Assembly (NCBI GenBank): GCA_000802095.1
Contig: JUEB01000023.1
Span: forward strand, 1-64,000
Length of the DNA: 64,000 nucleotides
Origin: Peptococcaceae bacterium BICA1-7
GTDB taxonomy: Bacteria > Bacillota > Desulfotomaculia > Desulfotomaculales > Desulfocucumaceae
Reading direction: 5' to 3'
The translations under genes were made by a program, and so were the position numbers. Shown here one piece after another: positions 56,946 to 64,000 of the stretch. The notes below the pieces were generated by a model. That model did no database searches, was not told the DNA's origin, and saw nothing but the letters and a program-made list of their open reading frames with translations. Numbering within the stretch: position 1 is the stretch's first letter; the number at the start of each line of letters is the position of its first letter.

Positions 56946-59672
56946 TCATAGAGGGTTGGGATTGGAGTTTTGATCACCGGTTAAATTATCAACCACATAG
57001 ACATTAATCACATCGCCGGGCTGTACATTAAAACCCGCACTGGCCCCGCCGGCGCTGTCAAAATCAGCTCTGGTGGCGTTAATGTCCAGCTGGGCGCCGT
57101 TGCGCAAATGGACGAAGACCGCCGCCTCGTTTCCGTTATGGGTTTCCGTGGGGGCGATATCGACGGTAAAGTATTTAAAGCCCGCTACCCCGCTGTTCAC
57201 CGTCATGGTGGCGGTGCCGTCCGGAGACGTTACGGCGGTATAGCTGCCGTCGGCTGCCGGGGTGACGGTGTAATTGCCGGACCCGGAGGGCGAATTAACC
57301 ACCAGGGTCAGCATTTTATTGACACTGTCACCATTGCCGTCCGTTACGGTAAAAGTGACCTGGCTGCTGCCCGCTGCGGCGGGAGTGCCGTATACCTCGC
57401 CGGTTACCGTGTTCTGGCTTAGCCCCGCAGGCAGGCCGGCAGCGCTCCAGGCATAAGGCGCTGTGCCGCCGCCGGCCTGGACTGTCTGGCTGTATGCCGC
57501 TCCCACGGTGGCCGCCGGAAGGCTGGCGGTGGTGATTGAAAGGGCCTGGGGCTGGGCGGTGATGGTCAGGCTGCTGCCGGTTATATCCCCGCCGCTGACT
57601 AATTCGGCGCCTCCTATGGTAACGCTGAAATCGTTTATATCGTTGCTGAAGGGGGCGCCGTCATAGGACAGGGTTACCACGCAGTGGGTGGAATCATTGT
57701 AGAACACACTGCCGACGCCCAGGCCTGCCGGGGCATTGTTTAGGATAAAATTGGCTTTATCCAGCAAATTGTCCCTGAAAGTATCATTTTGCAATATTAC
57801 CGATAAAAGGCTTCCGTTCAGGCTGTTTTCCTCCAGCGGCCGGCTGGGCGTTACGGCAGCCGATTCCTGAACCGCGGTGAGGGTGAATTTATCGGTTGTC
57901 TGTGGATTCCCGTCGTTTAGCTCGCCTCCGGCAATGGTGATGCTGCAATCGGTAATATCGCTGTCAAAATCCGACCCGTCGGAGGCTAAAATAATATTGC
58001 ATTGGGTCGCGCCGGTATAGTTAACCCCTGCTACGCTCAATCCGGGAGGCGCATTGTTTAAAGTAAAACTGCCTGCGTCCAGAGTAACGTCTGAGAAAGT
58101 TCCGGTCTGCAAATCCACTGTCAGGGTGCGCCCGTCCAGATCTTTCTCGGTAAGCGCCTGGTCCGGGGTGACATGGGGCTCGACAACGGCGCTTATGGCC
58201 AGGCTGTTGGAAGTCATCCCTTGCGAGCCGTTTACCGCCGCCCCGGCAACGGTAACGCTTAAATTGTTAATATCGGTATCAAAATCGGTGCCGTCATAGG
58301 CCAATGTCAGTATGCACTTGCCTTCCGACAAAGCCGCACCGGCTATGGAGGTTCCGGCCGGGGCGTTATTTAAGGTAAATTGAGAAGCATCCACACTGCC
58401 GGCGAAGGAATCCAGAACTGCCTCCAGGGTTAACTGGGCCCCATCCAGGCTGGTTTCGGTGAGATTGCCGGCACTTAAGACCACAGCTCCGATAACCTGC
58501 CCCGGCGTATAAGGGTTTCCGTCACGGCCAATATAGATGTTATCCCCCCAGAACCATATGGTGCCGTCATTCTTATATACAAAAAACCGAGCCCTAAAAC
58601 CCCCCCCCCCTATGCCTATGTCGGCTGCATTATCAATACCGCCTACCTGAACAGGTTCAGTTTGAGTTACAGATACACCATCACTTGTTCTCAGTGATCC
58701 CCAGTTATATACGGTCCCATCGGCCCGCATGGCCATGGAGGCCAAAGATCCTACCTTTAATCCGGTTACCCCGCTTAGCCCGTTAACCTGTACCGGGCTG
58801 TGTTGATCGGCAGTTCCGCCATCCCCCAACTGGCCCTTGCTGTCCGCCCCCCAGGCCCATACTGTTCCGTCAGTCGCCGCGGCCAGGGAATGTTGCCTTC
58901 CTGCGGCTATTACGGCTATGCTTCTATCTCCCGGCATGGTTACCTGCACCGGGGAGGTACGATCGGCTGTGTCATTAAGACCCAACTGACCAAGCAAATT
59001 ATTGCCCCAGGCCCATACCGTACCATCACTGGCCAGGGCCAGTGTATGTTCGTATCCCGCGGCTATGGCTGTTATGGTCTTGCCGCCAGGGACGGTAACC
59101 TGAGTCGGAACTGTAACCAGAACTGAATTATTATACCCCAGCCCCAACTCACCGTCGTCATTAGCTCCCCAGGTCCATACCCCGCCGCTGCTGTCCAGGG
59201 CTGCTGAATGCATACCCCCTGCCGCCAGGGCAACTATTTCAACCCCTGCCGGTATACTTACCTGTACCGGAGACGTTCTATTGTTGTTAGAACTACCGTC
59301 TCCAAGCTCTCCAGAAATATTATCACCCCAGGCCCATACCGTACCATCACTGTCCAGAGCCAGTGTATGTTTGCATCCCGCGGCTATGGCGGTTATGGTC
59401 TTGCCGCCAAGGGCGGTAACCTGAACCGGAACAGCACTGTCGCTGGTAGACCCGATTCCCAGCTGGCCAGAGCTACCATCTCCCCATACCCATACCCGGC
59501 CATGGCTGTCCAGAACCACCGTGTGATACTCTCCGGCCTCAACATCCGGTGTAACCCCTTCGGCACAGGCCGGTCCCGGCAGGACCAGGGGCAGCAATGC
59601 CAGCGCCGCCATTATCGTCCCCATGATCAAACGGCTGAAATACCTCTTCCTTTTGTCTCGCCTGCTTTGCAC
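56946..59672 (-). CDS. secreted RCC1-repeat protein
   Basis: The 908-residue protein starts at GTG with AAGGAG upstream. After a signal peptide (MGTIMAALALLPLVLPGPACA) come about seven RCC1 blades (HTLALDSDGTVWAWGDNISG, HSAALDSSGGVWTWGANDD). Three to four repeats of an unnamed domain follow (TFSDVTLDAGSFTLNNAPPG, DSDITDCSITIAGGEL). A putative Ig domain (LPAATVGAAYSQTVQAGG) and a C-terminal beta domain (GFKYFTVDIAPTETHNGN) come last, ending without SLH. An 11-G tract on the coding strand (58600-58610) encodes consecutive glycines and may allow phase variation. Partner of the SLH gene just downstream. Confidence 0.87.
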   Translation of the reverse strand: MQSRRDKRKRYFSRLIMGTIMAALALLPLVLPGPACAEGVTPDVEAGEYHTVVLDSHGRVWVWGDGSSGQLGIGSTSDSAVPVQVTALGGKTITAIAAGCKHTLALDSDGTVWAWGDNISGELGDGSSNNNRTSPVQVSIPAGVEIVALAAGGMHSAALDSSGGVWTWGANDDGELGLGYNNSVLVTVPTQVTVPGGKTITAIAAGYEHTLALASDGTVWAWGNNLLGQLGLNDTADRTSPVQVTMPGDRSIAVIAAGRQHSLAAATDGTVWAWGADSKGQLGDGGTADQHSPVQVNGLSGVTGLKVGSLASMAMRADGTVYNWGSLRTSDGVSVTQTEPVQVGGIDNAADIGIGGGGFRARFFVYKNDGTIWFWGDNIYIGRDGNPYTPGQVIGAVVLSAGNLTETSLDGAQLTLEAVLDSFAGSVDASQFTLNNAPAGTSIAGAALSEGKCILTLAYDGTDFDTDINNLSVTVAGAAVNGSQGMTSNSLAISAVVEPHVTPDQALTEKDLDGRTLTVDLQTGTFSDVTLDAGSFTLNNAPPGLSVAGVNYTGATQCNIILASDGSDFDSDITDCSITIAGGELNDGNPQTTDKFTLTAVQESAAVTPSRPLEENSLNGSLLSVILQNDTFRDNLLDKANFILNNAPAGLGVGSVFYNDSTHCVVTLSYDGAPFSNDINDFSVTIGGAELVSGGDITGSSLTITAQPQALSITTASLPAATVGAAYSQTVQAGGGTAPYAWSAAGLPAGLSQNTVTGEVYGTPAAAGSSQVTFTVTDGNGDSVNKMLTLVVNSPSGSGNYTVTPAADGSYTAVTSPDGTATMTVNSGVAGFKYFTVDIAPTETHNGNEAAVFVHLRNGAQLDINATRADFDSAGGASAGFNVQPGDVINVYVVDNLTGDQNSNPNPL
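58600..58610 (-). repeat. poly-G tract of 11 in the RCC1 gene
   Basis: Eleven consecutive C on the plus strand, hence G on the coding strand, encode the Gly run in ADIGIGGGGFRARF at about residue 355. A slip of one base would stop the protein within the RCC1 region. Such G tracts in surface genes are the classic form of slipped-strand phase variation. Confidence 0.7.
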
Positions 59673-59746
59673 CTGAACTCACTCCTTAATTTAATTATTT
59701 TTCAGCATTAAACAATGTTGCGAAAAAAAAGAATGTTTTTGTTGCT

Positions 59747-62404
59747 TTACCCTCTTTTTTTGCCTGGCCCCCTTGAGCTGAATATCTCATCATCCACCAC
59801 CAGCACCTTTTCCCTGGCGCCTCCCCGTGCTATGAGCACCGCTATCTCATTTAGCAGCTCCACGGCATTGAGTGGCTTTGTAAAATAGCTGTCCACGCCT
59901 ATGCGGCAGCCCCTCTCCTTATCCTCAACTATGGAAAGAATTATAATGGGTATTTGCAGGGTGGCCGGGTCGTTTTTAAGCACTGCGGCCACGTCGAAGC
60001 CATTGATACCGGGCATCATAACGTCCAGTATAATCAGGTCCGCCTTTTCCTGCTTGACCATGCCGATGGCCTCCATGCCGCCGGCCGCCTCCCTTACTGA
60101 ATAGCCCGCCTCCTCCAGTTCCTGCCTCAGCAGCATCCTTATATTTGTGTCGTCATCCACCACCAGAATGCTCTTCTGCCCTTTGGCGCGCTCAGGCTCT
60201 GTTGACACCTGCTCCGCCCTTTTAACGGGCAGGGCGACCCTGCCTTCCGGGGAGCTGTCAACGGCGCCGAATACGGGAAGGGAAAAGGAAAAGGTGCTGC
60301 CCCGGCCCAATTGGCTTTCCACCCATATACTGCCGCCGTGCTGCTCCACAATCTGCCTGCATATGGGCAGCCCCAGGCCGGTCCCCTTGGGCTTGTCGGT
60401 AAGGGTGTCCCCCACCTGCCTGAATTTTTCAAAAACCTTTTCCAAATCCTGGCCGGCAATCCCGATGCCGGTGTCCGTGACGCTTATAATGACGCTGCCC
60501 CGGTCCGCCCTGGCCCCACAGGTCACCGTTCCCCCCTGCCCGGTAAACTTCACCGCATTGGAAAAAAGGTTTATTGCCGTTTGTATCAGCCGGTCCAGGT
60601 CCCCCTCCACCAGGGGCAGGCCGTCTTCAATGTCCAGCACCAATTCAATTCCCTTTTGATCAAAAAGAGCGGCTGTGGCCGAGGCGGCCCTGCCGATAAC
60701 CTCCGCCGGGGAAAGAGGCTCCATTTTCCACTCAATTCTTCCGGCCTCCAGCTTGGAAAGGTCCAGCACATCATTGATCATGGAGGTCAGCCTCTGGCTC
60801 TCCGATATGATGATATTCAAATTGTCGCTTACCTGCCCGACAGCCCTGTTGACCTTCTTCTCATCACTTTTTACCAGGGGAAATATCAAATCTTCCAGCC
60901 TGTTTTTGATAATCTTGGAAAAGCCCAGCACCGAGGTCAGCGGTGTTCTCAGCTCGTGCGACACGGTGGACAAGAAGTCCGACTTCATACGGTCCAGTTC
61001 CTGCAGCCTCTTGTTCTCCTCCAGGTTTATCTTGGCCTCATACTTTATGTGCACTATGCAGCCGCCGGCCTCGTTTTCACCGTTAAATACCGCCACGGCC
61101 CTGTCCCGGCAGGTTTCGTAGCCGCAGGCGCCGCAGTTGAGCTCATCCGAGGCCGAATACTTGCCGTCATGTTCCAGTATGGCTTTTATTTGGTCTTCAT
61201 CCGGCACCTTCTTGTCATAGTGCCGGTTGTTCCACCTCCTGGCAAAGCTGTTTTCCCGCAGCAGCTGCTCCACGGTGTCCAGCCAGGCCGCAAACTCCGG
61301 AGCCTGGACGGTATTTTTGACCACTACCGAATAGCCTTTGTATTTGCCCGCCAGTTCTTTTGAGGAAGACATTTGGAATCTACTTTGGGCATACTGGGCG
61401 ATAATGCGCCGGTTTTCCCGGAAGTCGCTCTCAACTCCCATGGCCTTGCCCATTATGCAGCCCTCGCAGTAAAGAATATCGACAAGCAGGGGATACCCTG
61501 CCAGATCTCCGTCCTTTAGCTTGTCCCGGGCCATTTTTCCCAGATATTTAACCGCGCGGCCCTCTCCCTCCAGAATGAGATAGTCGCTGCCGACAGGGTT
61601 AAAGCCGGACTCCCCGGTAAACATCTCCATGGTCTTGGTCAGCCCGCCTGATATGGGAAAGGCTGCGCCGTAGAAGGCCTGAATGCCGTCGAATTCCGAC
61701 TCCTCCAGGACCGGGGGATCTATTTTTCGGCTGTCCAGCATTTGAATCAGCTCTTCAAAGGTGAGCGCCTCATCAAAAAGGCCGAGATTCTTATCCAGCA
61801 ATTCAGATTTTTTGGCTATGCAGGGGCTGGCGCCCACAACGGCAGTGTTGCAGTCGTTCCAGCGCTTTACCAGCAGGGCCTGAGCGGCCATGGGGCTTAA
61901 AACGGGGGCAAATTGCTCCAGCAGCGCCGGAACGTGTTTTTCCACGTAATTCATCAGCGCCGCGCACGGGCTGGTGATCACATGGGTATCCTCCCGGCCC
62001 TTTTGTTCTATATGGTCATTTAGATAATCGGTGTATACCCTGGTGACCACATCGGCCCCAAAGCTGGACTCGTAGATGTAGGCGAAGCCCAGTTCCTTCA
62101 GAGCGGCGCAAAACTGCCCGGTAGAGCAGCGGTATTTTTTAGCGGCCACAATTACATAGGAGGGGGCCAGCACCAGTGCGGCTGCCCCGGTTTCTAGCAG
62201 TCGCCAGGTATTTTCAATGCTGCTTATGTACCTTTTGGCGCCCTTGCTGCAGGCCTTAATGCAGGCCCCGCAATTGAGACAGCTTTCCCTGATTATTTCC
62301 GACTTTCCGTCCTTTATTTTTATGGACTTGGTCCTGCACATCCTGAGACAGGCCGAACAGGCCTCGCACTTATCTTTATCGGTATACACAATTCCGTTTA
62401 GCAC
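59747..62404 (-). CDS. sensor kinase with [FeFe]-hydrogenase-like input domain
   Basis: GTG start with AAAGGAG upstream, 885 residues. In order: two 4Fe-4S motifs (CEACSACLRMCRTKSIK and CLNCGACIKACSKGAK); an [FeFe]-hydrogenase large-subunit C-terminal domain (about 75-370) keeping the H-cluster-type cysteines in ITSPCAALMN, VVGASPCIAKKSE and ILYCEGCIMGKAM; a CGACGYETC Fe-S domain; HisKA with SHELRTPLTS; HATPase_c with NAVKFTG and GTGLGLPI; and a receiver (LVVDDDTNIRMLL, LDVMMPGINGF, KPLNAVE). The end shows only the first residues of a second receiver (KVLVVDDE) and then a run unlike a receiver, so it is truncated. It likely senses hydrogen or redox state. A single-domain response regulator gene lies upstream. 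Confidence 0.87.
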   Translation of the reverse strand: MLNGIVYTDKDKCEACSACLRMCRTKSIKIKDGKSEIIRESCLNCGACIKACSKGAKRYISSIENTWRLLETGAAALVLAPSYVIVAAKKYRCSTGQFCAALKELGFAYIYESSFGADVVTRVYTDYLNDHIEQKGREDTHVITSPCAALMNYVEKHVPALLEQFAPVLSPMAAQALLVKRWNDCNTAVVGASPCIAKKSELLDKNLGLFDEALTFEELIQMLDSRKIDPPVLEESEFDGIQAFYGAAFPISGGLTKTMEMFTGESGFNPVGSDYLILEGEGRAVKYLGKMARDKLKDGDLAGYPLLVDILYCEGCIMGKAMGVESDFRENRRIIAQYAQSRFQMSSSKELAGKYKGYSVVVKNTVQAPEFAAWLDTVEQLLRENSFARRWNNRHYDKKVPDEDQIKAILEHDGKYSASDELNCGACGYETCRDRAVAVFNGENEAGGCIVHIKYEAKINLEENKRLQELDRMKSDFLSTVSHELRTPLTSVLGFSKIIKNRLEDLIFPLVKSDEKKVNRAVGQVSDNLNIIISESQRLTSMINDVLDLSKLEAGRIEWKMEPLSPAEVIGRAASATAALFDQKGIELVLDIEDGLPLVEGDLDRLIQTAINLFSNAVKFTGQGGTVTCGARADRGSVIISVTDTGIGIAGQDLEKVFEKFRQVGDTLTDKPKGTGLGLPICRQIVEQHGGSIWVESQLGRGSTFSFSLPVFGAVDSSPEGRVALPVKRAEQVSTEPERAKGQKSILVVDDDTNIRMLLRQELEEAGYSVREAAGGMEAIGMVKQEKADLIILDVMMPGINGFDVAAVLKNDPATLQIPIIILSIVEDKERGCRIGVDSYFTKPLNAVELLNEIAVLIARGGAREKVLVVDDEIFSSRGPGKKRG

Positions 62405-62662
62405 CCGGATCTGCTCCTTTCTTATTGGGAAAGGGGCTGCCGCCCCTCGGGACTACAGCGTCCCTCACCCCGCAATCAGGGGGAGATCCCCCCCTTCTTA
62501 ACCCCCCTGTGCAGAAAATTATCGAACAAGGCGAAATTTTCTGAGCCGAAATTCCGGTCCTTTTTCTGCATCGATCGGGGACATTCCTCCGACATCCAGA
62601 GCCAGTCATATCGGGGAGGTGTGTCCCCATTCCTTTAACGGGGCTGAAGGTAGACATTGCCC
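62405..62662. repeat. leader with nested GC-rich and REP-like palindromes
   Basis: The gap between the response regulator and the kinase holds GC-rich hairpins near 62422-62515 (GGGGCTGCCGCCCC, GGGGGAGATCCCCCC). A palindromic pair at about 62576-62637 (GGGGACATTCCTCC and GGGGAGGTGTGTCCCC) has REP-like character. No gene is supported. Confidence 0.45.
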
Positions 62663-63046
62663 TTAAGCCTCAGACAGCCCCAGCACTTCCCTGGCTTTCT
62701 CCACCACCTCATCGGGATCAAAGGGCTTGGTCATATAAATATCGGCCCCGGCCTCCAGGCCTTTCTGCCTGTCAAACTCCTGGCCCTTGGCCGTGAGCAT
62801 GACAATATAGACATCCTTCAGGCCCAGGTCATTCTTGACGGCGCTGCAGACTTCAAAGCCGTTCATCCTGGGCATCATTACATCCAAAAAGACCAGGTCG
62901 GGCTTTTCCGCCTTTATGCTGTCCAGGGCGTCCTGCCCGTTATCGGCGGTGTCCAGCTCGACACCCTCATCCTCAAGCTCCTCCAGGGTTTGCTCCAAAA
63001 GAATTCTAATATGCGGCTCATCATCAACAATCAGTATTTTGGCCAT
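62663..63046 (-). CDS. single-domain (CheY-like) response regulator
   Basis: A 127-residue stand-alone receiver: acidic pocket ILIVDDEPHIRILLEQ, acceptor FLDVMMPRMNGFEV, threonine LTAKG and lysine MTKPFDPDEVV all present. It has no output domain. It likely works with the hydrogenase-type kinase just downstream, either as phosphate sink or as mediator to another protein. Confidence 0.9.
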   Translation of the reverse strand: MAKILIVDDEPHIRILLEQTLEELEDEGVELDTADNGQDALDSIKAEKPDLVFLDVMMPRMNGFEVCSAVKNDLGLKDVYIVMLTAKGQEFDRQKGLEAGADIYMTKPFDPDEVVEKAREVLGLSEA

Positions 63047-63076
63047 ATTGCACTCCTTCCAGGCCGGCCGATGGTT

Positions 63077-63631
63077 TTAGGTATACAGCATGTCCTCTTT
63101 CCGGCCCACCGGGCTTTGCCCCGGCATATTTTCTCTCATTTCCCACTTGGGACACTCATAGTAGTCAATCTGCTTCCGTGACACCGGGAACCTGCCGCAG
63201 GAAAAATATCTCCAGTAAACAGAGTTGTAAACAAGACACTTCTTACCCTCATCATCCATTAAGGGGCACTTAATCTTGATGCAGCAGTTTACACACCTGG
63301 CACAGTCATTCTTGCTGCTTGTCCACCCGACCGACAGCTTTACCCTGGCCTGGTCGGGGCCGGAGGAGGGCGGAGCCGCCAGCGGCTGGGAGTACATTGC
63401 CCGGTACCGGGGATCAACTATGCAAAAATAGATTATGCGATATAGCTGACCGATTAATTTGGGATAGTGCTTTCCGTGTTTCCAGAAGGCCAGGTCGTTA
63501 AAAAAGATATAGGAAAAATACGGGATTGTAATATATGCGTACAGCCCTCCGGTTAAAGCCGTCAGGGCAATGCTCAGATAATACCAGATGCGGATGGAAG
63601 ACCATTTTATTTTTTGACCAAAAGTGTACAT
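63077..63631 (-). CDS. membrane protein with Cys-rich cytoplasmic domain
   Basis: A 184-residue protein with one or two N-terminal membrane segments (IWYYLSIALTALTGGLYAY). A C-terminal region contains a cluster-like motif DCARCVNCCIKIKCP, then KKCLVYNSVYWRYFSCGRFP and YYECPKW. The nine cysteines could bind an iron-sulfur cluster or zinc. I do not recognise the family. It lies between the CPBP-like gene and the response regulator and is probably in the same transcript. Confidence 0.7.
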   Translation of the reverse strand: MYTFGQKIKWSSIRIWYYLSIALTALTGGLYAYITIPYFSYIFFNDLAFWKHGKHYPKLIGQLYRIIYFCIVDPRYRAMYSQPLAAPPSSGPDQARVKLSVGWTSSKNDCARCVNCCIKIKCPLMDDEGKKCLVYNSVYWRYFSCGRFPVSRKQIDYYECPKWEMRENMPGQSPVGRKEDMLYT

Positions 63632-63635
63632 TAAA

Positions 63636-64000
63636 TCAACCCCCTATGCTGCTGTGTGTTATAACATCCCAAAGGCCCAGAACCCCGAGCCAGTTGCCTA
63701 TTAAAAAGTGATTTATGCTGACCCCGATCAGGTTTTTATGCCTGACATACATCCACCCCCAGAGAATACCGCCAATAATGGCCATGATCCCAAGTTCCAT
63801 GGACTCGTGTATATGAAAAACGCCAAACAGAGAAGAAGTGAGAATAACCGCCCACAGCCAGCTCAGCCGGCCCACCAGGAATCTTTGAATGGAGCCCTGC
63901 AGCACTCCCCGGCACAGAAATTCCTGCAGCGGCGCCACCAGTATATAGGTGGCGTAATCCCAGTCGACGTACTTCCAGTCCAGGACAGGCTCTCCGTGGA
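63636..64000 (-). CDS. CPBP-family intramembrane metalloprotease (partial)
   Basis: The frame is open to the window edge. The visible 120 residues are the C-terminal half of a CPBP (Abi/CAAX-type) protease: PLQEFLCRGVLQG (E-x-x-x-R motif), LFGVFHIH (F-x-x-x-H) and VSINHFLIGNWLG, with membrane segments between. Function may be protein maturation or a self-protection role; the substrate is unknown. Confidence 0.75.
   Translation of the reverse strand, partial: HGEPVLDWKYVDWDYATYILVAPLQEFLCRGVLQGSIQRFLVGRLSWLWAVILTSSLFGVFHIHESMELGIMAIIGGILWGWMYVRHKNLIGVSINHFLIGNWLGVLGLWDVITHSSIGG

Noticed and set aside
62663-63046. Response regulator as the lost second receiver of the kinase
   Set aside because: It lies upstream of the kinase gene with its own start and is a complete receiver, so it cannot be the broken-off C-terminus.

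Overview
The window reads as a chromosomal segment of an anaerobic, low-to-mid GC Gram-positive bacterium, most likely a Desulfotomaculum/Pelotomaculum-type member of the Peptococcaceae. This rests on content: heterodisulfide-reductase-like (Hdr) modules with TusA and DsrE-type sulfur carriers, many S-layer-homology (SLH) surface proteins, sensory [FeFe]-hydrogenase-like proteins, AGGAGG-type ribosome binding sites and TPP and cyclic-di-GMP riboswitches. Almost every gene lies on the minus strand, so transcription runs from high to low coordinates. I saw no rRNA, tRNA or CRISPR array.

Region 1 (1-12.1 kb) is a polymorphic-toxin locus. A GEMM-I cyclic-di-GMP riboswitch with a terminator (about 11.87-12.07 kb) precedes an SLH beta-propeller protein, a 1995-residue secreted LysM/RHS protein with a variable C-terminal toxin, and its presumed immunity gene. 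Downstream lie a tyrosine-recombinase fragment fused in frame to the C-terminal half of an IS110 transposase, an orphan RHS toxin tip, a second immunity-like gene and a second, near-identical recombinase copy that runs off the window. The recurring order is toxin tip, immunity gene, recombinase.

Region 2 (12.2-20.5 kb) is a sulfur/electron-transfer operon: TusA, MvhD-like protein, HdrA-GltD hybrid, HdrA, small winged-helix protein, HdrC, HdrB-like protein and DsrE-like protein. A CsoR/CstR-family repressor with an atypical cysteine pattern is encoded divergently. Region 3 (20.5-31 kb) is housekeeping and small-metabolism genes: NIPSNAP, pxpABC (5-oxoprolinase), EVE, a radical SAM protein, DUF3795, a WYL regulator, proA, a HAD phosphatase, TPP-riboswitch-controlled thiD and a DUF3788-like protein.

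Region 4 (31-37 kb) has a 7TMR-DISM histidine kinase with a REC-SARP regulator and a degenerate receiver, a Mef-like MFS exporter with an attenuator-like leader, and an iron-sulfur flavoprotein. Region 5 (37-59.7 kb) is a cell-surface island: four SLH or SLH-associated giants built from GLUG, DUF6273, LRR_5 and RCC1 repeats, plus a small SLH protein and two MalT-type LuxR regulators. Two of the SLH genes share one promoter architecture with a palindromic box. Region 6 (59.7-64 kb) has a sensor kinase built on an [FeFe]-hydrogenase domain, a CheY-like regulator, a Cys-rich membrane protein and a partial CPBP protease.

The most notable candidates are the c-di-GMP-controlled RHS toxin operon with its recombinase-linked toxin cassettes, the recombinase/IS110 chimera, the paired SLH promoters and the 11-G tract inside the RCC1 surface gene.
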